The notes below the pieces were generated by a model, which saw only the letters and a list, made by a program, of their open reading frames with translations, was not told the origin of the DNA and made no database searches. Of a stretch of DNA of 64,000 nucleotides, positions 55,543 to 63,751 are shown one piece after another. Each line of letters opens with the position of its first letter. Position 1 is the first letter of the stretch. The stretch lies in assembly GCA_020073615.1 (NCBI GenBank), contig JAIQEX010000004.1, positions 49,804-113,803 of the forward strand, read 5' to 3'. The position numbers were made by a program, and so were the translations under genes. Origin of the DNA: Terriglobia bacterium (GTDB lineage Bacteria > Acidobacteriota > Terriglobia > Bryobacterales > Bryobacteraceae).

Positions 55543-56625
55543 ATGAGAAGCATTCCACTCCGCTGTGTCCTCGCCCCGCTTGCCTGCCAGCTTGCGGCGC
55601 TTGCCTTGCCGCCATCCGACGCGGCGCCTCAACCGCGTACGCGCAGGTTCCATTTCGAATACAAAGCCATCGTGAAGGGAATTCCCCCCGGCGCCAAACA
55701 GGTTGACCTGTGGGTGCCGGTGCCGCACGACGACGCCTGGCAGCAGATCAAAAACCTGCGCGTCGATTCCCCGTACGCTCACGAGATCGCAACGGCGTCA
55801 CACGGGAACGCCATGCTGCATGTCAGACTCGAGGAACCGAAGGAGAGCACGTTCACAGTGGCGATGACCTTTGATGCCGCGCGCACGGAGCACATTCAAT
55901 CCCGCTTGGCGGGCGGGCCAGCGCCGGCGCGCGACCAGGACCCAAAGGAACTGGCGCAGTACCTGCAACCGGATCGCCTGGTTCCGCTCGACGGCCAGAT
56001 TCGGGCGTGGGCGCGCGACGTCGTCCAGAAGGCGGATGCTCATACGGATCTCGAGATGGCGCGCGCCATTTACCATCACGTGATTTCCACGGTCAAATAC
56101 GACAAGACCGGCAAGGGGTGGGGCCGCGGCGACATCTACTACGCCTGCCAGGAACGGCGGGGCAACTGTACCGACTTCCATGCCATCTTCATCGGCTATG
56201 CCCGCGCGGTGGGGATTCCGGCCCGCTTCGCCATCGGTTTTCCGCTTCCGGCCGACCGCGGCGAGGGAAAGATTGCCGGGTATCATTGCTGGGCCGAGTT
56301 TTATGCCAAGGGAATCGGTTGGGTGCCGATCGACGCCTCGGAAGCCGCGAAGAATCCGTCCAAGCGCGCCTACTTTTTCGGAGCGCACGACGAGAATCGC
56401 GTCGAGTTTTCGAAAGGGCGCGACGTCGTGCTTACACCCCGGCAGCAGGGCGATGCCCTGAACTACTTTGTCTACCCCTATGCGGAAGTCGATGGGAAGC
56501 CACACGCGGAGACCGCGTGGGAAGTAGCATACCGGGACACGGATGCGCAGCCGGCCGCGGCAGTCGGATTTCCGACTCACCGCGGAGACGCGGAGAATCG
56601 CGGTGACCGCGCGGAGCAGCAATGA
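55543..56625 (+). CDS. Secreted transglutaminase-like protein
   Basis: This 360-residue protein has a signal peptide (LAPLACQLAALALPPSD) and an N-terminal beta domain (VDLWVPVPHDDAWQQIKN). The transglutaminase core has Cys in RRGNCTDFHAIFIGYARAVG near residue 210, His in AGYHCWAEFY near 248 and Asp in WVPIDASEA near 265. It may act as a peptidase or amidase on cell-wall or protein substrates in the periplasm. The last 15 or so residues (HRGDAENRGDRAEQQ) come from the inverted-repeat element at 56575-56787, so the original C terminus has probably been replaced. Confidence 0.87.
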   Translation: MRSIPLRCVLAPLACQLAALALPPSDAAPQPRTRRFHFEYKAIVKGIPPGAKQVDLWVPVPHDDAWQQIKNLRVDSPYAHEIATASHGNAMLHVRLEEPKESTFTVAMTFDAARTEHIQSRLAGGPAPARDQDPKELAQYLQPDRLVPLDGQIRAWARDVVQKADAHTDLEMARAIYHHVISTVKYDKTGKGWGRGDIYYACQERRGNCTDFHAIFIGYARAVGIPARFAIGFPLPADRGEGKIAGYHCWAEFYAKGIGWVPIDASEAAKNPSKRAYFFGAHDENRVEFSKGRDVVLTPRQQGDALNYFVYPYAEVDGKPHAETAWEVAYRDTDAQPAAAVGFPTHRGDAENRGDRAEQQ

Positions 56626-56787
56626 GAATTCCGCTCAGCGCCTCCGCTGCTTCTGCGCCCGAACCGCGGGTTCCAGCTTATGCACCTGCCCTGCATAAGC
56701 GCGGAGCGAGCAGAGTTCACGGAGAAAACCAGCTCCATATTGCCTTCTCCGCGTGATCTCCGCGTCCTCTGCGCCACCGCGGTGAGT
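56575..56787. repeat. Inverted-repeat element of about 213 bases (MITE/REP-like)
   Basis: The left end begins ACTCACCGCGGAGACGCGG and the right end, read on the other strand, begins ACTCACCGCGGTGGCGCAG. The outer 11 bases are identical, and both arms continue with GCGGAG/GCAGAG-type repeats (ACGCGGAGA in both). No transposase is encoded inside. It starts within the end of the transglutaminase-like gene and ends 39 bases before the hpnB stop. CGCGGAG-rich repeats of this style are common between genes in several phyla, but I cannot assign a named family. Confidence 0.6.
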
Positions 56788-56825
56788 TGGAAACTGGTTG
56801 GTCTGAGGTATGGACTCGCTGGGGC

Positions 56826-57971
56826 TCAGGCGAGATCCTGTGCGCGTCCCTTCCACATGCCGCCCGCGCCGCGCCAGTAGGAAAGTGCGGAATGCACGGT
56901 CGCGCCCAGATAGAAGAGCGCCGCCAGGGGAACGAGCGGTGCCATAAACCAGGGACACCGGTAGAAGCGCAGGGCGGGAAAGTAGGCCACCGACATCAGC
57001 AGCCACGCCATGGCGCCGATGCCGCGCACGGGCTGCGGCACGGCCAGGGTAAGTAGGGGCGGCACCAGGAAGGTCAGCGCCAGGCCCGCCGCCGTGCCCG
57101 CCACCAACAGGACCGAATGATGGAGCTGGGCGAAGGCGGTGCGCGAAATCATGCGGCCGATTGCGCGGAACGTGGCGTACTGCCGCAGGCTGAGTGTGCC
57201 GGTGTCCAGGCCCAGCCACACGCGGCCCCCGTGATGTTTGACGGCGCGGGCCAGCGCGCAATCGTCGATGAGAGCGCCGCCAATCGCGGCCATGCCGCCG
57301 ATGCGCTCCAGCATGGCGCGGCGGATCAGGAGGCAGCCGCCGGCCGCGCCCGCCGTCCGGCGATGGGGACTGCGAATCCATGCCGGCGGGTAGAGCAGGA
57401 AGAAGAAGAACACGAAGGCGGGAACCAGGGAGCGCTCGGCCGGCGTACGGCAGGCGAGCGTGGCCATGTAAGAGACCAGGTCGTAACCACCCGATTCCGC
57501 ACGCGCGGCCAGGGTTCGCAGGCTGCCGGGCGGGTGTTCGATGTCCGCGTCGGCCAGCAACAGGTAGTCGGGTTCCGAGCGTGCCGCCTCGCGGATGCCT
57601 TGGGAAAGGGCCCACACCTTGCCGGTCCATCCCGCCGCGGCCGGCGCCGCGCGAATCACCGTGAGAACCTCGGGCGGCGCCGCGGCCCGGGCCGCGCCGG
57701 CGGTGCCATCGGCGCTGTCGTCGTCCACCAGCACGATGCGGAACTCGCCGGCGTATTCCTGATGTGCCAGCGAAGCGATGGCGCGCCCCACCACGTCCGC
57801 CTCGTTGCGCGCCGGGACGATAGCGGCGATGCGCGGTGCGCCGGAAGGTCCGCGGCCGGCGAGTTGCCCCAGGCTGCAAAATTCGAGCCAGAATCCGCCG
57901 CGGCCGATCAATAGATAAAGCCAGACGGCAAGGGCGCCCGCGCCCGCGAGTTCCGCCACCATCAACGGCAT
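56826..57971 (-). CDS. hpnB: Hopene-associated glycosyltransferase HpnB (family 2)
   Basis: This is a 381-residue GT2 enzyme with an N-terminal anchor (LAGAGALAVWLYLLIGRGGF) and C-terminal membrane helices. Catalytic-domain motifs are IAAIVPARNEADVVGRAIAS, FRIVLVDDDSADGTA, GWTGKVWALSQGI, YLLLADADIEHPPGSL (DxD-like) and GGALIDDCALARAVKHHGG. WTGKVWAL, AFVFFFFLLYPPAWI and the TAGAAGGCLLI stretch are as in the HpnB group, encoded in many hopanoid clusters. No squalene-hopene cyclase or other hpn gene lies next to it, so its link to hopanoids is by family. Confidence 0.85.
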   Translation of the reverse strand: MPLMVAELAGAGALAVWLYLLIGRGGFWLEFCSLGQLAGRGPSGAPRIAAIVPARNEADVVGRAIASLAHQEYAGEFRIVLVDDDSADGTAGAARAAAPPEVLTVIRAAPAAAGWTGKVWALSQGIREAARSEPDYLLLADADIEHPPGSLRTLAARAESGGYDLVSYMATLACRTPAERSLVPAFVFFFFLLYPPAWIRSPHRRTAGAAGGCLLIRRAMLERIGGMAAIGGALIDDCALARAVKHHGGRVWLGLDTGTLSLRQYATFRAIGRMISRTAFAQLHHSVLLVAGTAAGLALTFLVPPLLTLAVPQPVRGIGAMAWLLMSVAYFPALRFYRCPWFMAPLVPLAALFYLGATVHSALSYWRGAGGMWKGRAQDLA

Positions 57972-58045
57972 TATCGCGCAGCGCGGGCATCGAACCGGAG
58001 GGAGCCCCCTCCGGCCGTGCTTCCTGCAGTGGGCAGGCCCCCGCG

Positions 58046-59395
58046 TCAGAGCGAACGCAGGTAGTTCAAGATGTCCTGCTTTTGCGAGCTGTTGAGTGTC
58101 TCAAACGCGTCTATGATCCGGCTGGCTTCGGATCCTGGACTGTCATGGGCCAGGATGGCTTGCAACAGGTCCTTCGTCCGGCCATCATGCAGGAAGAACG
58201 CGCGTTGCCCGAGGCCCCATAGAGGCGCCGTCCGAAACTCGTCCGGGCCGGCATTGCCCTGGGTCACATTGTCCGCCAGACCCGATCCCATATTGTGAAC
58301 GGCGAGGTCTGAGAACAGGCGGGCCGGCACCTGGTTCAGCGCGGCGATGGGCGAAAGCCCGGTCGTCAGCGAAGGTGTGTGGCAGAGTGCGCACCCAATA
58401 CGATTGAACAGCTCCCTGCCATTGTTGACGGACCCGGAACATGCCGGCCGTCCGGCTACCCCGCACGCGGGCGTGGGCTGGTCCAGAAAGCGCATGAGAC
58501 CCATGAACGATACGATGTCGGCCGGGTCCGGGGCCGTGGTCGCGGTGGTCACGTCGAATCCGGTGTGGTTCTCAGCCAGGCCATTGGTGGCGCATTTGGG
58601 GTTCTCCTCCCTCTCATTCGGAAAGTTCTCGTTGGTGATACCCATCTCGACGTTGTACGCCTCGCCGGCGAAGATGAGCAGCGATTTGTTTTGCGCCTTC
58701 CAGCCGAAGCGAGTCACCGTTCCGTCGTTGCCATTGGTATTCACATGGCCGCTAATCCCGAACAAGCGCTTCAATCCGAAAGGGTCCGACGCGAGGTTTC
58801 TTTTGATGGTGGCGTCGGTGATGCTTTCGATCAAGCCGTCGCCGAACAGGGGCGTGGGTATGCGAAACACCAGGTTGCCCGTGTTGGAGAAATCGGGCTG
58901 GGCGATCGCGCAGCCAGCCGGATTGTCGGACCGCCCGACAATTGTGAAGATGGCGTGTACCCCTCCATCGGGCGTTCCATTCGACTGCCGGACGAACCGC
59001 ACTTCGCGGATCGGTCCGTTGATATTCAGAAAGGACGGAACCATGTTGCCGGGCGCCATAATAGGCGCTCGCGCCACCTGCGGATTGTTGGTAGGCGGGC
59101 TGGATCCTCCCACCGCTGGAAACGCGTGGCAACCGGCGCAGGAATCCAGATTAAACCTCGGGCCCAAACCGTCATCCACGGCTTCCACTTCCATGAACTG
59201 CGGCAGGCCAACGTTCTTGAAGAATGCCAGTGCGCCGGAAGTCAGCCCGCTGGCAAATGGCTGGCCGGCCCCCGGCACTCCTCCCCGTATTCCGGGGTCC
59301 GCTTGTGCGTGAGCAGTGGCCGCGGCTAACGATAACAAAATGACACCGAGTCCACGGTAGAGTATCCGATTCCTAATTGCACGTCGCTCAAACAT
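58046..59395 (-). CDS. Di-heme oxidoreductase (DUF1111-type), secreted cytochrome c
   Basis: This protein of about 449 residues has a signal peptide (VILLSLAAATAHAQADPG) and two heme sites, CAGCH near residue 85 and CALCH near 337. Other family features are GLGPRFNLDSCAGCHAFPAV, FGWKAQNKSLLIFAGEAYN, MGSGLADNVTQG and GPDEFRTAPLWGLGQRAFFL then HDGRTKDLLQAI. Members resemble MauG/peroxidases and may be peroxidases or thiol oxidoreductases. ATG 59395 is chosen because GGAGAGAGG lies seven bases upstream; ATG 59422 has no such site. Confidence 0.88.
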   Translation of the reverse strand: MFERRAIRNRILYRGLGVILLSLAAATAHAQADPGIRGGVPGAGQPFASGLTSGALAFFKNVGLPQFMEVEAVDDGLGPRFNLDSCAGCHAFPAVGGSSPPTNNPQVARAPIMAPGNMVPSFLNINGPIREVRFVRQSNGTPDGGVHAIFTIVGRSDNPAGCAIAQPDFSNTGNLVFRIPTPLFGDGLIESITDATIKRNLASDPFGLKRLFGISGHVNTNGNDGTVTRFGWKAQNKSLLIFAGEAYNVEMGITNENFPNEREENPKCATNGLAENHTGFDVTTATTAPDPADIVSFMGLMRFLDQPTPACGVAGRPACSGSVNNGRELFNRIGCALCHTPSLTTGLSPIAALNQVPARLFSDLAVHNMGSGLADNVTQGNAGPDEFRTAPLWGLGQRAFFLHDGRTKDLLQAILAHDSPGSEASRIIDAFETLNSSQKQDILNYLRSL

Positions 59396-59945
59396 GACTT
59401 TACCTCTCTCCTGATGTCCCATCTGCGGATTCCTTTAGCGATGTGTGGGGTTGATGGTTTGAGGTTGGAGTCGGACTTCAAGAGTCACGAACCGGCATCC
59501 GGGTAACCCGGCCCCTGCCCACAACACGGGCCGGATTCCTCACTAACTACGTGCGACACTTCCCGACGTCACATATGTTGATTTTGATTGTTCTTTACAA
59601 CTGTTTACAGTTCACGTCCATACACTCATATTTGGCTTACTGTGGACTAACGGAGCCGATTCTGGTAGGATGTCAATCGTGCTGCTGCACACCCCGGATC
59701 CGCACCGGCGGGTTCGCGGTAGTCGGCTCTCGCCCACAACGGGAGCCGACTTACTTCTTCGTGCCTGTAGATTCTAAGTGCCAATTGCCTCCTCTCGATT
59801 GTCAGCGGCAATCGAGTATAGGCTGATTGCTGATTTTCTCTGTTACTCATTGTATTTGCAAGATGTATTTCCCAACATGTGTCCGGCACCATACGAATCG
59901 AAGTTCGCTCCGGCCCGCGGAGCTGCTTGCTGGCACTCGCCGTGC
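59396..59945. other. Intergenic stretch of 550 bases with an A/T-rich part and a hairpin
   Basis: No gene is convincing. A 91-codon open frame at 59551-59826 has no Shine-Dalgarno or recognisable content. The stretch from about 59570 to 59640 is A/T-rich compared with the surroundings. A hairpin with eight-base arms, GTCGGCTC (59722-59729) and GAGCCGAC (59743-59750), is followed by a weakly T-rich run and might be a terminator or an RNA structure. The promoter of the diheme gene should be at the left end. Confidence 0.4.
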
Positions 59946-60353
59946 TTACTCCGCCAAGCCCGCGAACACGCGCACCATGTCGGCGTGCGCCAGCACCACG
60001 CCCGGGTCGCGCTGCATGGCCTCGAAATACCGGCGCGCGAAGCCGGCGCCATCTTCCGCCGGCGAGATCAGATCGCGCGCCCGGGCGATCAGCCGGACGG
60101 CATCGGCCGTCGTCGCCGGCTCTTCGAAATCGAGCGTTTCATCCACCAGCACGATGAATTGCGAAAGCTCGCGCAGCCAGCCGAACCACGGATCGTTGAG
60201 CACCAGGTTGAGATATTGCCCGGTGGAGGCGATGCGCGCCACATCGCGTTCGTAGGCGGCACGCTCGCTATCGAGCAGGCTCTTGTGCAGGCGCAGCAGC
60301 CCATTGCGCAGTTGCGTAAGCCGCTCCCCGGTGCGATCCGGCATCCCGTCCAT
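59946..60353 (-). CDS. Helical protein of unknown function
   Basis: This soluble, probably all-helical protein of 135 residues has RLTQLRNGLLRLHKSLLDSE, RDVARIASTGQYLNLVLNDP, WFGWLRELSQFIVLVDETLD and FARRYFEAMQRDPGVVLAHA. The pattern recalls small conserved bacterial proteins but I cannot name a family. ATG 60353 or ATG 60344 may be the start. It is divergent from the next gene with about 70 bases between. Confidence 0.65.
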   Translation of the reverse strand: MDGMPDRTGERLTQLRNGLLRLHKSLLDSERAAYERDVARIASTGQYLNLVLNDPWFGWLRELSQFIVLVDETLDFEEPATTADAVRLIARARDLISPAEDGAGFARRYFEAMQRDPGVVLAHADMVRVFAGLAE

Positions 60354-60425
60354 GGTATCGTGACTTTCTTGCGGCCGCCGCCGTAGCAACCAAAGCCCTC
60401 GTTGTTTCGTCATATGGGTAGCGCC

Positions 60426-60827
60426 ATGAGCTTTCTCGATAGCCTGGAAAACAATCTCAAAACCCTCGAGTCGCAAGAATCGGTCCACGACTCCGCCGGC
60501 CGCCAGCGCCGCGCGCGCGAACGGGAACGGGCCGCCGCACAGGCCGCCGCTCCCTTTGCCGAGGCCTTGAAGCGCGGACCGTACACCGCCGAACTGCTCA
60601 AGCAGGCGGCGCGCGTGGGCTTCGCCATGCGCGTCAAGGTGCACGTGGCGTGGCTCGGTTCCACGCTGCGGCTGGAGGCGCGCGAGCGCAGACTGGAGTT
60701 GCGCCCCACGCCTACCGGCGTGGTGGCCGTATATCTCGAGAACAACCAGGAAACGCGCAGCGAGCCGGCGGATCTGGCCGGCAACGCCGAGGAGTTCGTG
60801 CGCCGGTGGCTGGCCGCCGCGGCCTGA
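60426..60827 (+). CDS. Conserved-looking hypothetical protein
   Basis: This 133-residue protein begins MSFLDSLENNLKTLESQE, has a charged helical part (RQRRARERERAAAQAAAPFA), then a beta-rich half (FAMRVKVHVAWLGSTLRLEA, RRLELRPTPTGVVAVYLENN) and a C-terminal helix. There is no signal or membrane segment and no family I recognise. It is followed by the KirBac gene after 38 bases, possibly in one transcript. Confidence 0.65.
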   Translation: MSFLDSLENNLKTLESQESVHDSAGRQRRARERERAAAQAAAPFAEALKRGPYTAELLKQAARVGFAMRVKVHVAWLGSTLRLEARERRLELRPTPTGVVAVYLENNQETRSEPADLAGNAEEFVRRWLAAAA

Positions 60828-60865
60828 GACTTGCATCTCCGCGGAAGCCGTGGGATCTGATAGAT

Positions 60866-61777
60866 ATGCAGAAACCCAGCTTCGACCCCGGCCTGACCCA
60901 GCAGGTGATCGCTCCCGTACGGCGCATCATCAATCAGGACGGCACCTTCAATGTCCACCGCCGCGGCACCACCTGGCGCGACTTCCATCCCTATCTGCAC
61001 CTGATCAACATGGGCTGGGCGAGCTTCCTGGCCACGCTGTTGTTCGGCTACATTGTGATCAACACGTGCTTTGCCGCGGCCTATTTTGCGCTGGGCCCGG
61101 ACCAGCTCCAGGGCGCCGGCGCGGCTACTGCTGCGGGCCGCTTTCTGAACGACTTTTTTTTCAGCTCCCACACGCTCAGCACGGTGGGCTACGGCAACAT
61201 CTCGCCCAAGGGCATGGCGGCCAACGCGGTGGCCGCGTTCGAAGCACTGGTGGGCGTGCTCGGCTTTGCCCTGGCTACGGGGCTGCTGTTCGGACGCGTC
61301 TCGCGCCCGTCGGCCAAGGTCGGTTTCAGCGAGAACATGTTGATCGCCCCCTACCAGGACGGCACCAGCCTCCAGTTCCGCGTGGTCAACCGCCGCGTGA
61401 ATTCCCTCATGGAAATCGAGGCCCGGATCATGCTGATGACCGTGGAGACGAAGGACAGTGCGGCGCAGCGCGCCTACCACTTGCTCAAGCTCGAGCGCGA
61501 GAAGGTCCTGTTTCTGCCCCTCACCTGGACCGTGGTGCACCCCATCGACAACGAAAGCCCGCTGTGGGGCAAGACCGCCGAGGACCTGCGGCGCCTTCAG
61601 GCGGAGGTGCTGATCCTGATCAAGGCCTACGACGATACCTTTGCCCAGACGGTGCTCGCGCGGCACTCCTACCGCCACGACGAGATCCTCTGGAACCGGC
61701 GTTTCGCTCCCGCCTTTTCTGTGGACCAGGAAGGCGACCTGGTGCTGGAACTGCTCAAAGTGGGAGAGGTGGTGTAG
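60866..61777 (+). CDS. Inward-rectifier-type potassium channel (KirBac)
   Basis: This 303-residue channel has an N-terminal slide helix (GTTWRDFHPYLHLINMGW), the outer helix (FLATLLFGYIVINTCFAAAY), the pore helix with selectivity filter STVGYGN near residues 105-111, the inner helix (AFEALVGVLGFALATGLLFG) and a cytoplasmic Ig-like domain (LQFRVVNRRVNSLMEIEARI, LPLTWTVVHPIDNESPLWG). These match prokaryotic Kir channels. It conducts K+ across the inner membrane, probably gated by lipids or ligands. Confidence 0.94.
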   Translation: MQKPSFDPGLTQQVIAPVRRIINQDGTFNVHRRGTTWRDFHPYLHLINMGWASFLATLLFGYIVINTCFAAAYFALGPDQLQGAGAATAAGRFLNDFFFSSHTLSTVGYGNISPKGMAANAVAAFEALVGVLGFALATGLLFGRVSRPSAKVGFSENMLIAPYQDGTSLQFRVVNRRVNSLMEIEARIMLMTVETKDSAAQRAYHLLKLEREKVLFLPLTWTVVHPIDNESPLWGKTAEDLRRLQAEVLILIKAYDDTFAQTVLARHSYRHDEILWNRRFAPAFSVDQEGDLVLELLKVGEVV

Positions 61778-61810
61778 ACGGAACATCGGCGGGAGTGGAT
61801 GCGTTAGTGA

Positions 61811-63313
61811 ATGAATGATGCGCAACGAATTCCCTATGCCCTCCGTGGCCTGCGCCGCGAACCGGCTTTCGCCGCCATGGTGGTGTTCAGTCTGGCCGTG
61901 GGGATCGGGGCCAATACCGCCATTTTCTCGCTGGTGGACGGCGTGCTCCTGCGGCCGCCGGCCTATCGCGATCCGGAGCGCCTGGCCGCCCTCAGCCAGG
62001 TGATTCCCAAATTCCTCAAGGCCTACCCGGCACTCCCCGTCAACCTGGGCATCTTGTGGGAGTGGCGCAACCAGGTGACCTCCTTTGAAAGTGTGGGCGC
62101 CGCGCGAACGGCCAGTTTCACTCTGACTGGCACAGGAGAGCCCGAACTACTCCGCGGCGCGCGAGTGACGGCCAATATGTTCGCCGTGCTCGGCGTCCAG
62201 CCGCACTTGGGCCCTGGATTTCTGGAGAGCGAAGAACCGGCCGGCCACGACCTGGTCGTGATTCTGGCCGACTCGCTCTGGCGGCGCCGCTTTAGCGCCG
62301 ATCCGGCGATCATCGGCCGCAAGATTCTGCTCGATGGCCGCCCTTGCGAAGTGGTGGGGGTACTGCCGCCCTCGTTCCGCTTTCCGCGCGAGGAGAAGAC
62401 CGCTGCGCTCGCCCTGGGCGAGGGTTCGGAGATTTTCCGTCCGCTCGGCTATGAGAGCGACGATCTGGGAGTGCGGTTGGGCGACTTCAACTATTGGGCC
62501 GTCGCACGCCTGCGTCCCGGCGTCACGCTGGCCCAGGCGCGCGCCGAAATGAACGTGGTGCAGGCCGGGATTTCCGCCAAGATTCCCGAGAAGATCGATC
62601 TGCACGCGGGCGTCGTGCCGTTGCAGGAGCGCATGGTGGGCGACGTTCGCCGGGGTCTGGTGCTCCTAATGTCCGCTGTGGGCGCGGTGCTCCTGGTGCT
62701 GTGCATCAACCAGGCGAACCTTTCGCTGGCACGCGCGGCGGGACAGGCGCGCAATTCCGCTATCCGCACGGCGCTCGGCGCCGGCCGCGCGCGGCTGGTG
62801 CGCCAGTCGCTGGCGGGAAGCCTGCTGCTGGCTTTCGCCGGCGGCGCCCTGGGCGTGCTCCTGGCGTATGCCGGGCTGCGCGCGCTCCTGGCCGCGGCGC
62901 CGGTGGATCTGCCGCGCCTGTATGAAGTGGGCATAGACCTCCGCGTGCTGCTGTTCGCCGTGGCGATCTCGCTCGCCACCGGACTGATCTTCGGCATCTT
63001 CCCGGCGCTGCCCAGCGCCACGGCGGCTCCTTACGAAGCCCTCAAGTCGGGCAGCCACACCAATACCGAAGGCCGCCGCGGCATGCGGCTCCGCAACACC
63101 CTGGTGGGGATGGAAGTGGGCCTCGGCCCGGCGCTGCGCCGCGCGGTGTGGGACGTGGATTCCGAAGTGCCCGTGCCCGAGGTGCGCACGCTGGAACAGG
63201 TGATGGCGCGATCGGTGGCGGAGCGCCGCTTCCAGATGCTGCTGGTGCTGCTGTTTGCCGCCGCCGCCCTGGCCCTGGCGGCGTTCGGCACCTACGGCGT
63301 GGTCTCCTATTCG
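61811..63313 (+). pseudogene. ADOP-type ABC permease with internal deletion and lost C terminus
   Basis: The N terminus (IPYALRGLRREPAFAAMVVF, VGIGANTAIFSLVDGVLLRP), the MacB core and the FtsX block (LVLLMSAVGAVLLVLCINQA, NSAIRTALGAGRARLVRQSL) are normal. At about 63121 the frame passes from RNTLVGMEVGL directly to GPALRRAVWDVDSEVPVPEV. Full-length relatives have a second periplasmic domain of roughly 250 residues between these, so a large in-frame piece is missing. At 63308-63316 (VVSYS) the gene is cut and continues in frame into an IS3 transposase tail. Four-helix completion is impossible, so the product is non-functional. It belongs to the same family as the gene at 1-421. Confidence 0.85.
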
Positions 63314-63745
63314 CGGCGCGTGATCGGGTGGCATCTGGATGATGGGCTGGACGATTCCTTGACGCTGGCCGCGCTACGCATGGCGCTGCGGGCGAGACCG
63401 GTGCGGCCCGGATTGGCGCATCATTCCGACCGCGGGGTGCAGTACGCCAGCGGCGATTACACGGACTTACTGAAGGCAAACGGTATCGACATCAGCATGA
63501 GTCGCAAGGCGAACCCCTGGGACAACGCCGCGTGTGAATCGTTCATGAAGACTCTGAAATATGAAGAGGTATACCGAACGGAATATCGGAATCTGGTCCA
63601 TGCGCGAGCTGCCATCGGCGAGTTCTTGGAGAGGGTCTACAACGAAAAGCGTCTGCCCTCGGCCCTGGACTATCGTTCGCCGGTACAGTTTGAGCGCACG
63701 TTGGTGATGCGCACGGAGCCGGAGGCAGCGAGGGTTTGGGCATGA
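63308..63745 (+). mobile_element. IS3-family transposase (OrfB) C-terminal fragment
   Basis: Residues after the junction read RRVIGWHLDDGLDDSLTLAA, then HHSDRGVQYASGDYTDLLKA, MSRKANPWDNAACESFMKTL and HARAAIGEFLERVYNEKRLP, ending at 63745. The HSDRGxQY and NPWDNAxCESF..LK..E motifs contain the second Asp and the Glu of the DDE triad. The N-terminal half with the first Asp and OrfA are missing. The YSRR context at the joint is common to both partners and may reflect microhomology. The fragment cannot transpose by itself. Confidence 0.85.
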
Positions 63746-63751
63746 ATGTTG

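Noticed and set aside
59551..59826. A 91-codon frame in the gap after the diheme gene
   Set aside because: No ribosome-binding site, no recognisable domain, Cys-rich odd composition; probably chance.
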